Counted from the stretch's first letter, positions 28,616 to 37,508 are shown. The stretch: DNA of 64,000 nt from Hoeflea prorocentri (GCF_027944115.1 NZ_JAPJZI010000001.1:1612001-1676000); one strand, 5' to 3'. A program made the numbers and translations. Notes: a model not told the origin generated them from the letters alone.

Positions 28616-29864
28616 CACATCGCAGGCCGTTATGGGACAGGCTGACACCTACGATGTCGGGGCCATAAGGCGGGATTTTCCGATCCTGTCCCAGACGGTC
28701 TACGGGAAGCCGCTCGTCTATTTGGACAGCGGCGCGTCCGCTCAAAAGCCGCAGGCGGTGATTGATGCGGTGACACACGCCTATTCAAGCGAATACGCCA
28801 ATGTGCATCGCGGACTTCATTATATGTCGAATGCGGCGACGGATGCCTATGAGGCCGCGCGTGAGAAGGTGCGCGGTTTCATCAATGCCGGCTCGGTCGA
28901 CGAGATTGTCTTTACCAAGTCGACCACCGAGGCCATCAACACCGTGGCCTACGGATACGGCATGCCCCAGATCGGCGAGGGCGACGAGATCGTCCTCAGC
29001 CTGATGGAACATCACTCGAATATCGTTCCGTGGCATTTCATTCGCGAGCGGCAGGGCGCGGAGCTTAAATGGATACCGGTCGATGATGACGGAGCGTTTC
29101 ATGTTGCCGATTTCGAGGCGCAACTGACAGAACGCACCAAGCTTGTCGCGATTACGCACATGTCCAACGTGCTTGGTACCGTGGTGCCGGTGAAAGAGAT
29201 TTGCCGCATCGCCAAGGAGCGGGGCATACCCGTTCTGATCGACGGCAGTCAGTCTGCCGTCCATATGCCGGTCGACGTGCGCGATATCGATTGCGACTGG
29301 TATGTGTTTACCGGACACAAGGTCTATGGTCCGTCGGGTATCGGCGTTCTTTACGGCAAGAAGCAGATGCTGGAGAAAATGCGCCCGTTCCAGGGCGGCG
29401 GCGAGATGATCTTTGACGTCAGCGAAGACGCTGTGACCTATAACGATCCGCCGCACCGTTTCGAAGCGGGCACGCCGCCTATCGTGCAGGCTATTGGATT
29501 GGGCGCTGCGCTTGACTATATGGAAAGCATCGGCAGGGAAAAAATTGCAGCCCACGAGGCGGATTTACGAGCCTATGCACATGAAAAGCTTAGCCAAATT
29601 AATTCGCTACGCATATTTGGCAACGCTCCCGGCAAAGGCGCAATTGTCTCTTTCGAAATCGAGGGCATCCATGCGCATGACATTTCGATGGTGATCGACC
29701 GGGAAGGCGTCGCCGTTCGGGCCGGCACGCACTGCGCCCAGCCGCTGCTGAGGCGGTTCGGCGTTACGTCAACGTGCCGCGCGTCATTTGGAATGTATAA
29801 TACGCGGAACGAAATCGATAAGTTGTACAATGCGCTGTTGAAAGCGCGCGAGTTTTTTGCCTGA
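28608..29864 (+). CDS. sufS: Cysteine desulfurase SufS
   Basis: SufS supplies sulfur to the SUF scaffold. The 418-residue group II cysteine desulfurase has the PLP lysine K238 in FTGHKVYGPSG. The catalytic Cys is C376 in RAGTHCAQPL, on the short loop typical of SufS. The ATG at 28608 overlaps the end of sufD. No sufE or sufU partner is visible in the operon. The IscU-like protein at 60609 is elsewhere in the window. Confidence 0.96.
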   Translation: MADTSQAVMGQADTYDVGAIRRDFPILSQTVYGKPLVYLDSGASAQKPQAVIDAVTHAYSSEYANVHRGLHYMSNAATDAYEAAREKVRGFINAGSVDEIVFTKSTTEAINTVAYGYGMPQIGEGDEIVLSLMEHHSNIVPWHFIRERQGAELKWIPVDDDGAFHVADFEAQLTERTKLVAITHMSNVLGTVVPVKEICRIAKERGIPVLIDGSQSAVHMPVDVRDIDCDWYVFTGHKVYGPSGIGVLYGKKQMLEKMRPFQGGGEMIFDVSEDAVTYNDPPHRFEAGTPPIVQAIGLGAALDYMESIGREKIAAHEADLRAYAHEKLSQINSLRIFGNAPGKGAIVSFEIEGIHAHDISMVIDREGVAVRAGTHCAQPLLRRFGVTSTCRASFGMYNTRNEIDKLYNALLKAREFFA

Positions 29865-29882
29865 CGCGAAAGCGAGTCTGAG

Positions 29883-30263
29883 ATGATGAGTGACGAACTG
29901 CAAACACCGGAAAAGACCAGCGGCACGTTTACCGCGTCAGCAATCCCGCGCGAGGAACTGGCGCGGATGACGGATGACATCATTGCCGCGATCAAGACGG
30001 TCTACGATCCCGAGATTCCTGCGGATATCTATGAGCTCGGTCTCATATACCGCATTGATATCGAGGACGACCGCAACGTGAAGATCGATATGACGCTGAC
30101 CGCCCCCGGCTGCCCGGTGGCCGGTGAGATGCCCGGCTGGGTGGAAAACGCGGTCAATACGGTCGAAGGCGTTTCCGGAGTGGAGGTCGCGATGACCTTC
30201 GATCCGCCATGGACACCGGACCGTATGTCCGAAGAAGCGCAGATCGCGGTCGGCTGGTATTGA
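29883..30263 (+). CDS. sufT: SUF-associated DUF59 protein SufT
   Basis: SufT is a MIP18/DUF59 protein that helps mature Fe-S proteins. The 126-residue product has DPEIPADIYELGLIY and TAPGCPVAGEMPGWV with the conserved Cys, and ends FDPPWTPDRMSEEA. It follows sufS by 18 bases. An N-terminal stretch of about 25 residues, low in complexity, precedes the domain. The start could be either ATG of the ATGATG pair. Confidence 0.95.
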   Translation: MMSDELQTPEKTSGTFTASAIPREELARMTDDIIAAIKTVYDPEIPADIYELGLIYRIDIEDDRNVKIDMTLTAPGCPVAGEMPGWVENAVNTVEGVSGVEVAMTFDPPWTPDRMSEEAQIAVGWY

Positions 30264-30319
30264 ACGGTTCGATCGTGCCGCTCCGATATGGTGGTACGCG
30301 CGTATTCTGGAGGTGAATG

Positions 30320-30718
30320 ATGGGCCAGTTTGAAGTCATGACATTGACTGACACGGCAGCCGAACGTGTCAGGAACATCGTTGCCAATGCCGACGAGCCG
30401 GCAGTGGGCCTGCGCATAGGTATCAAAAAGGGTGGTTGCGCCGGCATGGAGTATACGGTCGACCTTGTCGCAGAGGCTGACGGCAAAGATGATCTTGTAG
30501 AGCATGATGGAGCCCGGGTTTATATCGCTCCTGAGGCCGTGCTGTTTCTTCTCGGCACGCAGATGGATTTCGAGACAACCACATTGCGCTCGGGTTTTGT
30601 CTTCAACAATCCGAACCAGACGTCAGCCTGCGGCTGCGGCGAGTCGGTGGAATTGAAACCGGCTGATCTGAAAGCGCTCGCCGACAAGGGCGATCCGGTG
30701 GTGCGTGCCGACGGCTAG
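30320..30718 (+). CDS. sufA: A-type Fe-S carrier protein SufA
   Basis: SufA carries assembled clusters to apoproteins. The three conserved Cys are present in GGCAGMEY and SACGCGES. The protein is 132 residues from the ATG at 30320, which sits six bases after GGAGG. The ATG at 30317 is possible but too close to that site. It is the last gene of the operon and is followed by a strong terminator. Confidence 0.95.
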   Translation: MGQFEVMTLTDTAAERVRNIVANADEPAVGLRIGIKKGGCAGMEYTVDLVAEADGKDDLVEHDGARVYIAPEAVLFLLGTQMDFETTTLRSGFVFNNPNQTSACGCGESVELKPADLKALADKGDPVVRADG

Positions 30719-30742
30719 ATCGCCACGGCAGCAAGCAGTTTG

Positions 30743-30772
30743 AAAGCCCCGCTCAGTTAAGCGGGGCTTTTT
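30743..30772 (+). terminator. Rho-independent terminator of the SUF operon
   Basis: AAAGCCCCGCT (30743-30753) pairs with AGCGGGGCTTT (30760-30770) around the 6-base loop CAGTTA, with a run of five T. It lies 24 bases after sufA. The stem is symmetrical, so it may also stop transcripts of the convergent LysM gene. Confidence 0.9.
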
Positions 30773-30807
30773 CGTTGACGGACAGGCCGCGGCCCGAGAC
30801 TTTTGTT

Positions 30808-31296
30808 TTAGACATTGCGCGGAATGCGCAATACCTGTCCCTGAAAAATGAGATCCGGATCAGTGATAATATGCTGATTTGCCTGCATGATCGGTTGCCA
30901 GTCTGAACTGCCCTCATAATAATGCTGTGCGATTGAGGTCAGCGTGTCCCCCGGTGCGATCTGGTGTTGGAAATAGCCCGTGTAGCCGGGAAGGATCATC
31001 GGGCCGTAAAGAACCGGAACGGTGACCGTCGGGATTGCGCCTTCGCCGCCTGCGCTGTCATCGCTTACGGTTACGAAAAGCCTGTTCAATGTGAAGCCGA
31101 TATTGTCGGGTATGAAAATGCTCGCCTGAAACTGGCGGATCGAGGTCGCTCCGGCTGTCGCCGAGCCGATCACCTCATCATGGCCTTCGCTTACTCTTAT
31201 TGTCAGATGGGATTCGAACCCGACTGCATTGCCCGCAATGAGGATCTCCTTGCCGACAAGGTCGAAAGGTTGAGGCTGCTGGATTTCAATATTCAT
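30808..31296 (-). CDS. Gmad2-LysM domain protein without signal peptide
   Basis: The 162-residue protein has a Gmad2-like immunoglobulin-type domain (about residues 1-95, LVGKEILIAGNAVGFESHL). A C-terminal LysM module follows at about 110-160 (HQIAPGDTLTSIAQHYY ... IFQGQVLRIPRN). LysM normally binds N-acetylglucosamine polymers. No signal peptide or transmembrane helix is visible from the ATG at 31296, which is unusual for a wall-binding module. In-frame starts at 31305 and 31311, and a longer frame to 31404, do not add a signal peptide. Export by another route or a cytoplasmic role is possible. Confidence 0.82.
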   Translation of the reverse strand: MNIEIQQPQPFDLVGKEILIAGNAVGFESHLTIRVSEGHDEVIGSATAGATSIRQFQASIFIPDNIGFTLNRLFVTVSDDSAGGEGAIPTVTVPVLYGPMILPGYTGYFQHQIAPGDTLTSIAQHYYEGSSDWQPIMQANQHIITDPDLIFQGQVLRIPRNV

Positions 31297-31454
31297 GGTC
31301 GCCATCTCCATTTGATGAGGTCTGCCGCAAAGTGACTTTCGCGCCCGGAGGCCAAACATATGGCGACCCTCCAAGCGCGTCTGTGGCAATCGCCACGACA
31401 CCAATAACCCGGCTGTCGGATCGGTGAATGGCCGCGACGGCCCGGCCGCGGTTT

Positions 31455-31904
31455 TTACAGGCCTGGACGCCAGGCCGGATTAGCCCGCTGCTCCACATAC
31501 CGCTTTATATCGGCCAGATCACGTTCGCACTGACGGCTCCAGGCGCCTGTTGCAAGGAGGGCAAACGCCTTAAATGGTGCAAATGTCCATGTTGTTACAG
31601 TTGCAGTTATCACAGTCCCGCCACGGCCTTCGGTGAGCTTGTATTCCAGGGATAAGGACATGCCGAGTTGGCGACGCCGGAATGAAATCAAGTGGGGCGG
31701 GCGTAGTGTCGTCACGGTCCATTGCCGAGCGGTCATCGCGCCGCGCCGTTTTTCTTTAAAGATCGTACCCGTCTGTACAGGCAGGGTTGAGATGACATCG
31801 ACGCGCGATACCGAAGAAAGGATCAGGCTGCGGCCCTCAATATCGGAAAGAGCGGAAAAAACGGCCACTGGAGCTGCGGCAATGAAAAACGGCTCCGTTT
31901 TCAT
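31455..31904 (-). CDS. SRPBCC (START-like) family protein
   Basis: The 149-residue protein has the helix-grip pattern of SRPBCC proteins. Features are TEPFFIAAAPVAVFSALSD at the start, SRVDVISTLPVQTGTIF, and a C-terminal long helix ATGAWSRQCERDLADIKRYVE. The fold binds hydrophobic ligands. No substrate can be inferred. The ATG at 31904 follows GGGAGAGG. It is divergent from the GNAT gene. Confidence 0.82.
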   Translation of the reverse strand: MKTEPFFIAAAPVAVFSALSDIEGRSLILSSVSRVDVISTLPVQTGTIFKEKRRGAMTARQWTVTTLRPPHLISFRRRQLGMSLSLEYKLTEGRGGTVITATVTTWTFAPFKAFALLATGAWSRQCERDLADIKRYVEQRANPAWRPGL

Positions 31905-32069
31905 GACCTCTCCCGGCGCAACGGTTCGTTTATCGTGAATTGCGTGATTTGTTGCATGGTCTGGCCGGTGTGTGCGAGTTTTACGGCATTGTATCGGACT
32001 GTGCGCCTGATCGTGCAGATACCGTGTCGGGCTGCGGAAAGGAAGGCGCGCTGAATTGGGAAGGCTGAA

Positions 32070-32564
32070 ATGATCGAGATACGCGAAGCTCGCCCGCAGG
32101 ATTCGCGTCCTCTTACCCATATCGGAATACGGTCATGGGAAGCGGCTGTCGTGTCCTGGGGAGAAGATATCGATCGTATCCGCGAAAACGCCCACGCCGC
32201 TTACCGTGATTTCACCAGCAATTACTGGGACCGGATTCTGCTGGCGCATTCGCGCGGCACGATCATGGGCTGGGGTGCGCGCGAAAATCTCGATCACCAG
32301 ATCTCCGATTTGTGGATCGACCCTGAATATCATCGCAAAGGGGCAGGGGCGGTGTTGCTTGCGGCGATGGAACAAAGTGTCCAGTCGGCGGGATATGATC
32401 GTGTCGAGTTGGAAACGCACGCCAGGAATGCCAACGCAATCGCTTTTTACAAGCATCTTGGATATCGGGTCACATCGTTTTCGGTTAAATACTCGACAAG
32501 CCTTCAGCAGGATATCGAGAAGGTGACGATGTGTAAGGAGTTTTCAGGCACAGCGGATGGCTGA
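32070..32564 (+). CDS. GNAT family N-acetyltransferase
   Basis: The 164-residue acetyltransferase has the acetyl-CoA-binding motif A as [18 protein letters not shown]. Motif B is [17 protein letters not shown]. The acceptor is unknown. Its last eight bases overlap mgsA, so the two are probably translated together. Confidence 0.88.
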   Translation: MIEIREARPQDSRPLTHIGIRSWEAAVVSWGEDIDRIRENAHAAYRDFTSNYWDRILLAHSRGTIMGWGARENLDHQISDLWIDPEYHRKGAGAVLLAAMEQSVQSAGYDRVELETHARNANAIAFYKHLGYRVTSFSVKYSTSLQQDIEKVTMCKEFSGTADG

Positions 32565-32979
32565 AATCAGGACAGCCCGGGAAAGACAGTTCATGAACGC
32601 CGGAAAATTGGCCTTGGTGGCCCACGATGCCTGCAAGGAAAAGATGGTCGAGTGGGCCGGCCGCCATGGCGACCGGCTAAAGAAGGTCACGATTATCGCC
32701 ACCGGAACGACGGGCGGCCGTATCTCGGAAAATTTCCCCGACCTTGATGTGGTGAGGCTGAAAAGCGGGCCGCTTGGCGGTGACCAGCAAATCGGCGCGA
32801 TGATAGCCGAAGGCAATCTGGACGGGCTGATCTTCTTTGTCGATCCGCTCTCGCCAATGCCGCATGATGTCGACGTAAAGGCATTGACGCGGCTGGCGAT
32901 CGTTTACGACCTGCCGATGGCGTGCAGCCCGTCCACAGCGGACGCGGTGCTCGATTATCTCCTTGACCCTCCTGCATGA
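32557..32979 (+). CDS. mgsA: Methylglyoxal synthase
   Basis: MgsA converts dihydroxyacetone phosphate to methylglyoxal, relieving sugar-phosphate stress. The 140-residue protein has the family residues [10 protein letters not shown] (22-30), ATGTTG (phosphate binding), [13 protein letters not shown] with the catalytic Asp, and [15 protein letters not shown] with the conserved His-Asp. Its toxic product would be cleared by the glyoxalase I encoded at 8047-8487. It overlaps the GNAT gene by eight bases, and the threonine dehydratase gene starts seven bases after it. Confidence 0.95.
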   Translation: MAEIRTARERQFMNAGKLALVAHDACKEKMVEWAGRHGDRLKKVTIIATGTTGGRISENFPDLDVVRLKSGPLGGDQQIGAMIAEGNLDGLIFFVDPLSPMPHDVDVKALTRLAIVYDLPMACSPSTADAVLDYLLDPPA

Positions 32980-32986
32980 GCATCCC

Positions 32987-33994
32987 ATGAGCGAAACTGG
33001 TGAAACCGTTGATCTCAGACTGATAGAAGATGCCGCGGAGCGGCTCAACGGTCTGATCGTCCGCACGCCGCTTCTGGAGTCCGCTCAGCTTAACGAGGTG
33101 CTTGGAATGCGCCTTTTGTTCAAGCCGGAGTGTCTTCAACGGACCGGTTCGTTCAAGTTTCGCGGTGCCTATACAAAACTGTCCCGCATCTCGCCGGATC
33201 GGCGAAAAAAGGGTGTGGTTGCCTATTCATCTGGAAACCATGCGCAAGGTGTTGCCGCGGCCGCTCGGTTTCTTGGAATGGAGGCAACCATTCTCATGCC
33301 CAGCGACGCGCCGCGCATAAAAATAGACAGTACACGCAGCTATGGTGCGCGCGTTGTGTTCTTTGAGCGGCATCGCGACGACCGTCGCGCCCTGGCGGAA
33401 GAGCTGGTTGCTTCGAGCGGCGCAACACTTGTGCCGCCATTCGATGACCCCGATATCATTTCCGGGCAGGGAACAGCCGGCCTCGAGATAACCCGGCAGG
33501 CGGACTATATGAATATCGGCGTGGACGATGTGATTTGTCCCGTTGGAGGCGGCGGATTGTTGTCGGGGATTGCGACTGCTGTCAAAGCCCGCATGCCGCT
33601 GGCGAAAATCTGGTGTGCGGAGCCGGAAGGCTATGACGATGTCGTACAGTCGATATCCGCCGGGCAGAGAATATCCGTTGAAACCGGTAAGCCTACCCTT
33701 TGCGATTCCATCGCAACGCCGCAACCGGGCGAAATCACGTTTGAGATTATCAAAAGGCTCGTCTCTGGCGGGTTTGTCGTGTCGGACCGGGACGTCACAA
33801 ACGCGGTTGGCGCACTCTTCGATCGATTGAAGCTCGTTGTTGAGCCGGGTGGCAGTGCTGCTTTTGCAGCCGTCGTCAAAGAACGCGAACGCTTTCAAAA
33901 CAGAACGGTCGTCGTCGTTTTGTCCGGCGGCAATGTGGATCGTGATCAATTCGCGACAATACTGATCGAGGCCGATGGGGCGTGGCCGGCATAA
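32987..33994 (+). CDS. Threonine/serine dehydratase (catabolic type)
   Basis: The 335-residue fold type II PLP enzyme deaminates threonine (or serine) to 2-oxobutyrate (or pyruvate). The cofactor lysine is K57 in TGSFKFRGA. SSGNHAQGVA and GGGGLLSG are the substrate and phosphate loops. It lacks the C-terminal regulatory domain of biosynthetic IlvA, so it resembles catabolic TdcB or related dehydratases. The ATG at 32987 gives MSETGETVDLRLIEDAAERL. Substrate preference is not resolved. Confidence 0.9.
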   Translation: MSETGETVDLRLIEDAAERLNGLIVRTPLLESAQLNEVLGMRLLFKPECLQRTGSFKFRGAYTKLSRISPDRRKKGVVAYSSGNHAQGVAAAARFLGMEATILMPSDAPRIKIDSTRSYGARVVFFERHRDDRRALAEELVASSGATLVPPFDDPDIISGQGTAGLEITRQADYMNIGVDDVICPVGGGGLLSGIATAVKARMPLAKIWCAEPEGYDDVVQSISAGQRISVETGKPTLCDSIATPQPGEITFEIIKRLVSGGFVVSDRDVTNAVGALFDRLKLVVEPGGSAAFAAVVKERERFQNRTVVVVLSGGNVDRDQFATILIEADGAWPA

Positions 33995-34156
33995 AGCTCC
34001 GGAGCCGCTTCCTCCAGTAGGACCAAATGCTCTGCCGCTCCGGACGGTGATGCCGCAATTCTTTCTGCAGTCGTCTTTTTCATTCGAGGTATGCTTCAAG
34101 GCGCCGGAAACTTGCTCTAATGTCCCGGCAACCAACAGGCATCGGATTCGTGAAGA

Positions 34157-35572
34157 ATGGACGAACAGCGCGCTCACATGGCGGCCTCGGAGCCGGCGCC
34201 CGACCGCCACGAGTTATATGACGAAGACGGGGTTATTCGCCCCGACTTTGTTGCGCGGGTCGGCGCGGCCATTGCCGACCGGGACACGCTCTACCTCAAG
34301 GGGCATGTCAGCGGTCTCCATGAATCCGAAATTGGCGACCTGATCGAATCGCTTCAGCCTGAGCAGCGCCACGCGCTTGTGCGTTTGATGGGCAATGATT
34401 TCGACTTCACGGCGCTGACGGAAGTCGACGAGGCCATCCGGCGCGACATCGTTGATGATCTGCCCAATGAGAAAGTGGCCGAGGGCATCGGCGAACTGGA
34501 TTCGGATGATGCCGTTTACATTCTGGAAGACCTCGACGAGGAAGACCAGGAGGACATCCTCGCCAAGCTTCCGTTTACCGAACGTATCCGATTGCGGCGC
34601 TCGCTCGATTATCCGGAAGACACTGCCGGGCGGCGCATGCAGACGGAATTCGTCGCGGTCCCGCCATTCTGGAGCGTCGGGCAAACCATTGACTATATGC
34701 GTGAGGATGAGGATCTGCCGGATTCCTTCGCGCAGATATTTGTAATCGATCCGACGTTCAAGCTTCTCGGGACCGTCGATCTCGACAGGATCCTGCGCAG
34801 CAAGCGTGACATCAAGATCGAGACGATCATGCATGAGACGGCGCGCCCCATCCCGGCTGAAATGGACCAGGAAGAGGCAGCCCAGCTCGTTGAGCAATAT
34901 GACCTTTTGTCTGCCGCTGTCGTCGATGAGAATGACCGGTTGGTTGGCGTTCTGACCATTGACGATGTCGTGGATGTTCTGCAGGAGGAAGCGGAAGAAG
35001 ATATCATGCGGCTTGGCGGTGTCGGGGATGAAGAGCTTTCCGACGATGTGGCCTCCACCGTGCGGTCGCGTTTTCCCTGGTTGATGGTCAATCTGGCGAC
35101 AGCTGTTCTGGCTTCCCTCGTCATTGGTCTTTTCGACGCCACCATTCAGCAGATGGTGGCCCTTGCCGTCCTGATGCCGATCGTTGCGTCGATGGGAGGC
35201 AATGCAGGCACTCAGACCTTGACCGTTGCCGTGCGCGCGCTCGCAACACGCGATCTCGACATCTACAACGCTGCCAGGATCATTCGCCGTGAGGTCTCGG
35301 TTGGCTTTATCAACGGTGTCTTGTTTGCGGTCGTCGTGGCGCTGCTGACCTGGGTCTGGTTCGGGAGCGGTCAGCTTGCGTTGGTGATCGCAGCCGCCAT
35401 GGTCATCAATATGCTGTCAGCCGGGATCGCCGGAATATTCCTGCCCTTGTTGCTCGACAAGCTGAATGTCGATCCGGCGATTGCGTCCGCCGTTTTTGTG
35501 ACCACGGTGACCGATGTCGTCGGGTTCTTTGCGTTTCTTGGCCTTGCCGGCTGGTGGTTCGGCCTGATTTGA
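34157..35572 (+). CDS. mgtE: Magnesium transporter MgtE
   Basis: The 471-residue MgtE channel has a cytosolic helical N-domain (LIESLQPEQRHALVRLMG) and two CBS domains (about 150-275). Five C-terminal membrane helices follow, with the pore motif MPIVASMGGNAGTQTLTVAVRALA. Mg2+ binding in the cytosolic domains gates the pore. The ATG at 34157 is preceded by GAAGA. A 162-base gap separates it from the dehydratase. I saw no recognisable Mg2+ riboswitch there. Confidence 0.95.
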   Translation: MDEQRAHMAASEPAPDRHELYDEDGVIRPDFVARVGAAIADRDTLYLKGHVSGLHESEIGDLIESLQPEQRHALVRLMGNDFDFTALTEVDEAIRRDIVDDLPNEKVAEGIGELDSDDAVYILEDLDEEDQEDILAKLPFTERIRLRRSLDYPEDTAGRRMQTEFVAVPPFWSVGQTIDYMREDEDLPDSFAQIFVIDPTFKLLGTVDLDRILRSKRDIKIETIMHETARPIPAEMDQEEAAQLVEQYDLLSAAVVDENDRLVGVLTIDDVVDVLQEEAEEDIMRLGGVGDEELSDDVASTVRSRFPWLMVNLATAVLASLVIGLFDATIQQMVALAVLMPIVASMGGNAGTQTLTVAVRALATRDLDIYNAARIIRREVSVGFINGVLFAVVVALLTWVWFGSGQLALVIAAAMVINMLSAGIAGIFLPLLLDKLNVDPAIASAVFVTTVTDVVGFFAFLGLAGWWFGLI

Positions 35573-35614
35573 CATCATCTGATATGCTGCTCTGTCGGAG
35601 CCAATCCGCTTTAA

Positions 35615-35643
35615 TTGACTTTTACGTAAAAGAAAGACAAAAT
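35615..35643 (+). promoter_or_regulatory. MerR gene promoter with perfect palindrome CTTTTACGTAAAAG
   Basis: A -35-like TTGACT (35615-35620) is followed by CAAAAT (35638-35643) at 17 bases. The perfect 14-base palindrome (35619-35632) lies between them. MerR regulators bind palindromes in the -35/-10 spacer, so autoregulation by the adjacent gene at 35674 is likely. The sequence resembles the ACGT-centred sites described for LiuR-like MerR proteins, as far as I recall. Confidence 0.55.
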
Positions 35644-35673
35644 TCCTAAAACCCAAGGAATTCAGGAATCGCA

Positions 35674-36060
35674 GTGCGCAAATACTACACCATTACCGAA
35701 CTCACGCGCGAATTCGGTGTATCGACGCGCACCCTTCGCTTTTACGAGGACGAGGGGCTTATCCACCCGGACCGTCGGGGGCGGACGAGGCTCTACAGGG
35801 CCGGTGACAGGCATCTGATCAAGGAAATCCTGCGCGGTCGCCGACTTGGTTTCACCATAGCCGAAATCCGCGAGATCATAGATATCTATAAGGGCCCGCC
35901 GGGCGAACTCGGACAGCTTGAGCTGATGATGAAACGGGTGACGGAAAAGCGTAAGCAGCTTCACCAGAAACGGCAGGATATTGAGGATACGCTGGCCGAA
36001 CTCGACAATGTCGATGAGGCCTGTCTTGCCCGCCTGGCGGAGTTGCGCGTCGGAACCTGA
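35674..36060 (+). CDS. MerR family transcriptional regulator
   Basis: The 128-residue regulator has an N-terminal winged helix-turn-helix (YYTITELTREFGVSTRTLRFYEDEGL, about residues 4-30) and a wing with GRTRLYRAGD. The C-terminal dimerisation helix is Lys/Arg-rich. There is no Cys cluster for metal or redox sensing: its single Cys (DEACLARL) is near the end. This suits the short LiuR-like group, which governs branched-chain or fatty acid oxidation. No such genes are adjacent, so that assignment is weak. GTG start at 35674. Confidence 0.88.
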   Translation: MRKYYTITELTREFGVSTRTLRFYEDEGLIHPDRRGRTRLYRAGDRHLIKEILRGRRLGFTIAEIREIIDIYKGPPGELGQLELMMKRVTEKRKQLHQKRQDIEDTLAELDNVDEACLARLAELRVGT

Positions 36061-36066
36061 TTGGTT

Positions 36067-36534
36067 TTACAGCCAGCGCCGGACCCGGCTGCAATAGGCT
36101 TCAAACTCCGCACCGAAGACGGCGAGCAAGTGGAGCTCCTCACGCTCAATCGCATAGCGCTGGATGATCAATGCTGCCGCTGCTGCGAACACGAGAAACC
36201 ACGCGCTGGCGAAAATCAGGCCGAGGCCGATCAGGAAAAGCAGGTAGCCGCAATAGATCGGATTGCGGCTGACGGCGAAGGGGCCGGTCGTTACAAGATG
36301 GTTTGACTTGCGTGTCGGCAGAATTGTCGTGTGCGCGGCGCGCAGAGTAAGTGCCGCCCAGACATCGATACCGATTGCCGAAAGTACGAAAAGTACGCCG
36401 ATCGACCTTAGAGCTGCAAGGTCCGGCAAGGGCAATGTCACCACCATTCCAAACAGGACAGCAAGAACAGCGGCCGCCGCCGTGATAATGGGTGGCCACG
36501 GCATGTTGCTTGGTCGTGCGCGATAGGCGTTCAT
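36067..36534 (-). CDS. Isoprenylcysteine carboxyl methyltransferase-like membrane protein
   Basis: The 155-residue integral membrane protein has about four helices and the ICMT-family signature TTGPFAVSRNPIYCGYLLF, with a C-terminal EREELHLLAVFGAEFEAYC. The fold is shared by isoprenylcysteine methyltransferases and lipid or sterol-related enzymes. Bacterial substrates are mostly unknown. The ATG overlaps the stop of the DUF1624 gene in an ATGA arrangement, so they are coupled. Confidence 0.87.
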   Translation of the reverse strand: MNAYRARPSNMPWPPIITAAAAVLAVLFGMVVTLPLPDLAALRSIGVLFVLSAIGIDVWAALTLRAAHTTILPTRKSNHLVTTGPFAVSRNPIYCGYLLFLIGLGLIFASAWFLVFAAAAALIIQRYAIEREELHLLAVFGAEFEAYCSRVRRWL

Positions 36535-37508
36535 TCCGCTTGATTTGCCTCCAAGGTCGAAGCAGTACATTGGTCCACAATCTCCTGTACGCCCGGTGTT
36601 AGGCCGACGTTGTTGCCACTGGTCTGCAGGGTCTCCAATAGATCCTCCTCGGCCAGGCGCTTGACGGTGCAATCGCAAAAGCGCTCGCAAAAATCCGCTG
36701 AATTGTTTTGCGCGCAGCTAAGCACGCAATTGTTGGTTATGCTGGTAAGCTGATTAACCGGGAAGGCCAGGCTCGCCAGATAAACCGACCCGATCAGCAC
36801 CGGCTGATGAATCAGATAAAGGGCAAGACTATGGCGGCCAGCAAAAGATAGTGGTTTTCCCAACGGATTCTTTCCACCACCCAATGAGGCAATCGTTTCC
36901 AGCCAGTTTTGGGATATCGCGATCCTGGTGGTGGCGATGCCAATCAGCACCGGGCCAAACCAGGGAAACAGCGGCACATAGTCGTTGGAGTGGACGGGAA
37001 AGACCGACAGGCCCAACCAAAGAAGCGGTCCGTGACTGAAGGCGGTTGAAGCCAGATAGGGCGGTGCAAGGATGACAGCGACCCCGATTGCAGCCGTCAA
37101 CAGTGCGGGCAGTCTGAGAAAGGCAAGGCCCAGGACGCTCGACACAGCGATACAGTGCAAAATCCCGAAAAAGATGAACCGATCGGGCATGGCGATACGC
37201 GTGGCCGCCGTAATAATCAGCGCTGCGCCGGCAACCATTGCCAGCCTCATGCCGAAGGGACGCCAGCGTATGGATTTACGGTGCGCAAGAACAAGACTGA
37301 CGCCGACCAGAAACAGAAAGCTGCCGGCAATCAGGCGGGCAAAGAGCCTCCAGCCGCCTTGTGTGGTCATGCCGGGCGGGGCATATCCGAAAAACTCCAG
37401 ATCCCACGTAAAGTGATAGATTGCCATGGCAAGCAATGCCAGGCCACGCGCCACGTCGATGAGGACAAGACGCTGACTGGCCGGCCTTGCTGTTCCCATC
37501 TCAGTCAT
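36531..37508 (-). CDS. DUF1624 / HGSNAT-like membrane protein with Cys-rich tail
   Basis: The 325-residue protein has about eight membrane helices of the heparan-alpha-glucosaminide N-acetyltransferase-like (DUF1624) type. Hallmarks are LIDVARGLALLAMAIYHFTWDL near the N-terminus and RHSLALYLIHQPVLIG near the C-terminus. Membrane acyltransferase activity is inferred from the family. After the last helix comes a hydrophilic tail of about 75 residues with six Cys (NNCVLSCAQ, DFCERFCDCTV, VDQCT). The tail is probably periplasmic and disulfide- or metal-bonded. It is coupled to its neighbours on both sides. Confidence 0.85.
   Translation of the reverse strand: MTEMGTARPASQRLVLIDVARGLALLAMAIYHFTWDLEFFGYAPPGMTTQGGWRLFARLIAGSFLFLVGVSLVLAHRKSIRWRPFGMRLAMVAGAALIITAATRIAMPDRFIFFGILHCIAVSSVLGLAFLRLPALLTAAIGVAVILAPPYLASTAFSHGPLLWLGLSVFPVHSNDYVPLFPWFGPVLIGIATTRIAISQNWLETIASLGGGKNPLGKPLSFAGRHSLALYLIHQPVLIGSVYLASLAFPVNQLTSITNNCVLSCAQNNSADFCERFCDCTVKRLAEEDLLETLQTSGNNVGLTPGVQEIVDQCTASTLEANQAE

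Noticed and set aside
33995-34156. Possible Mg2+ riboswitch before mgtE
   Set aside because: No M-box-like conserved elements are visible. A short palindromic GCTCCGGAGC alone is not enough.
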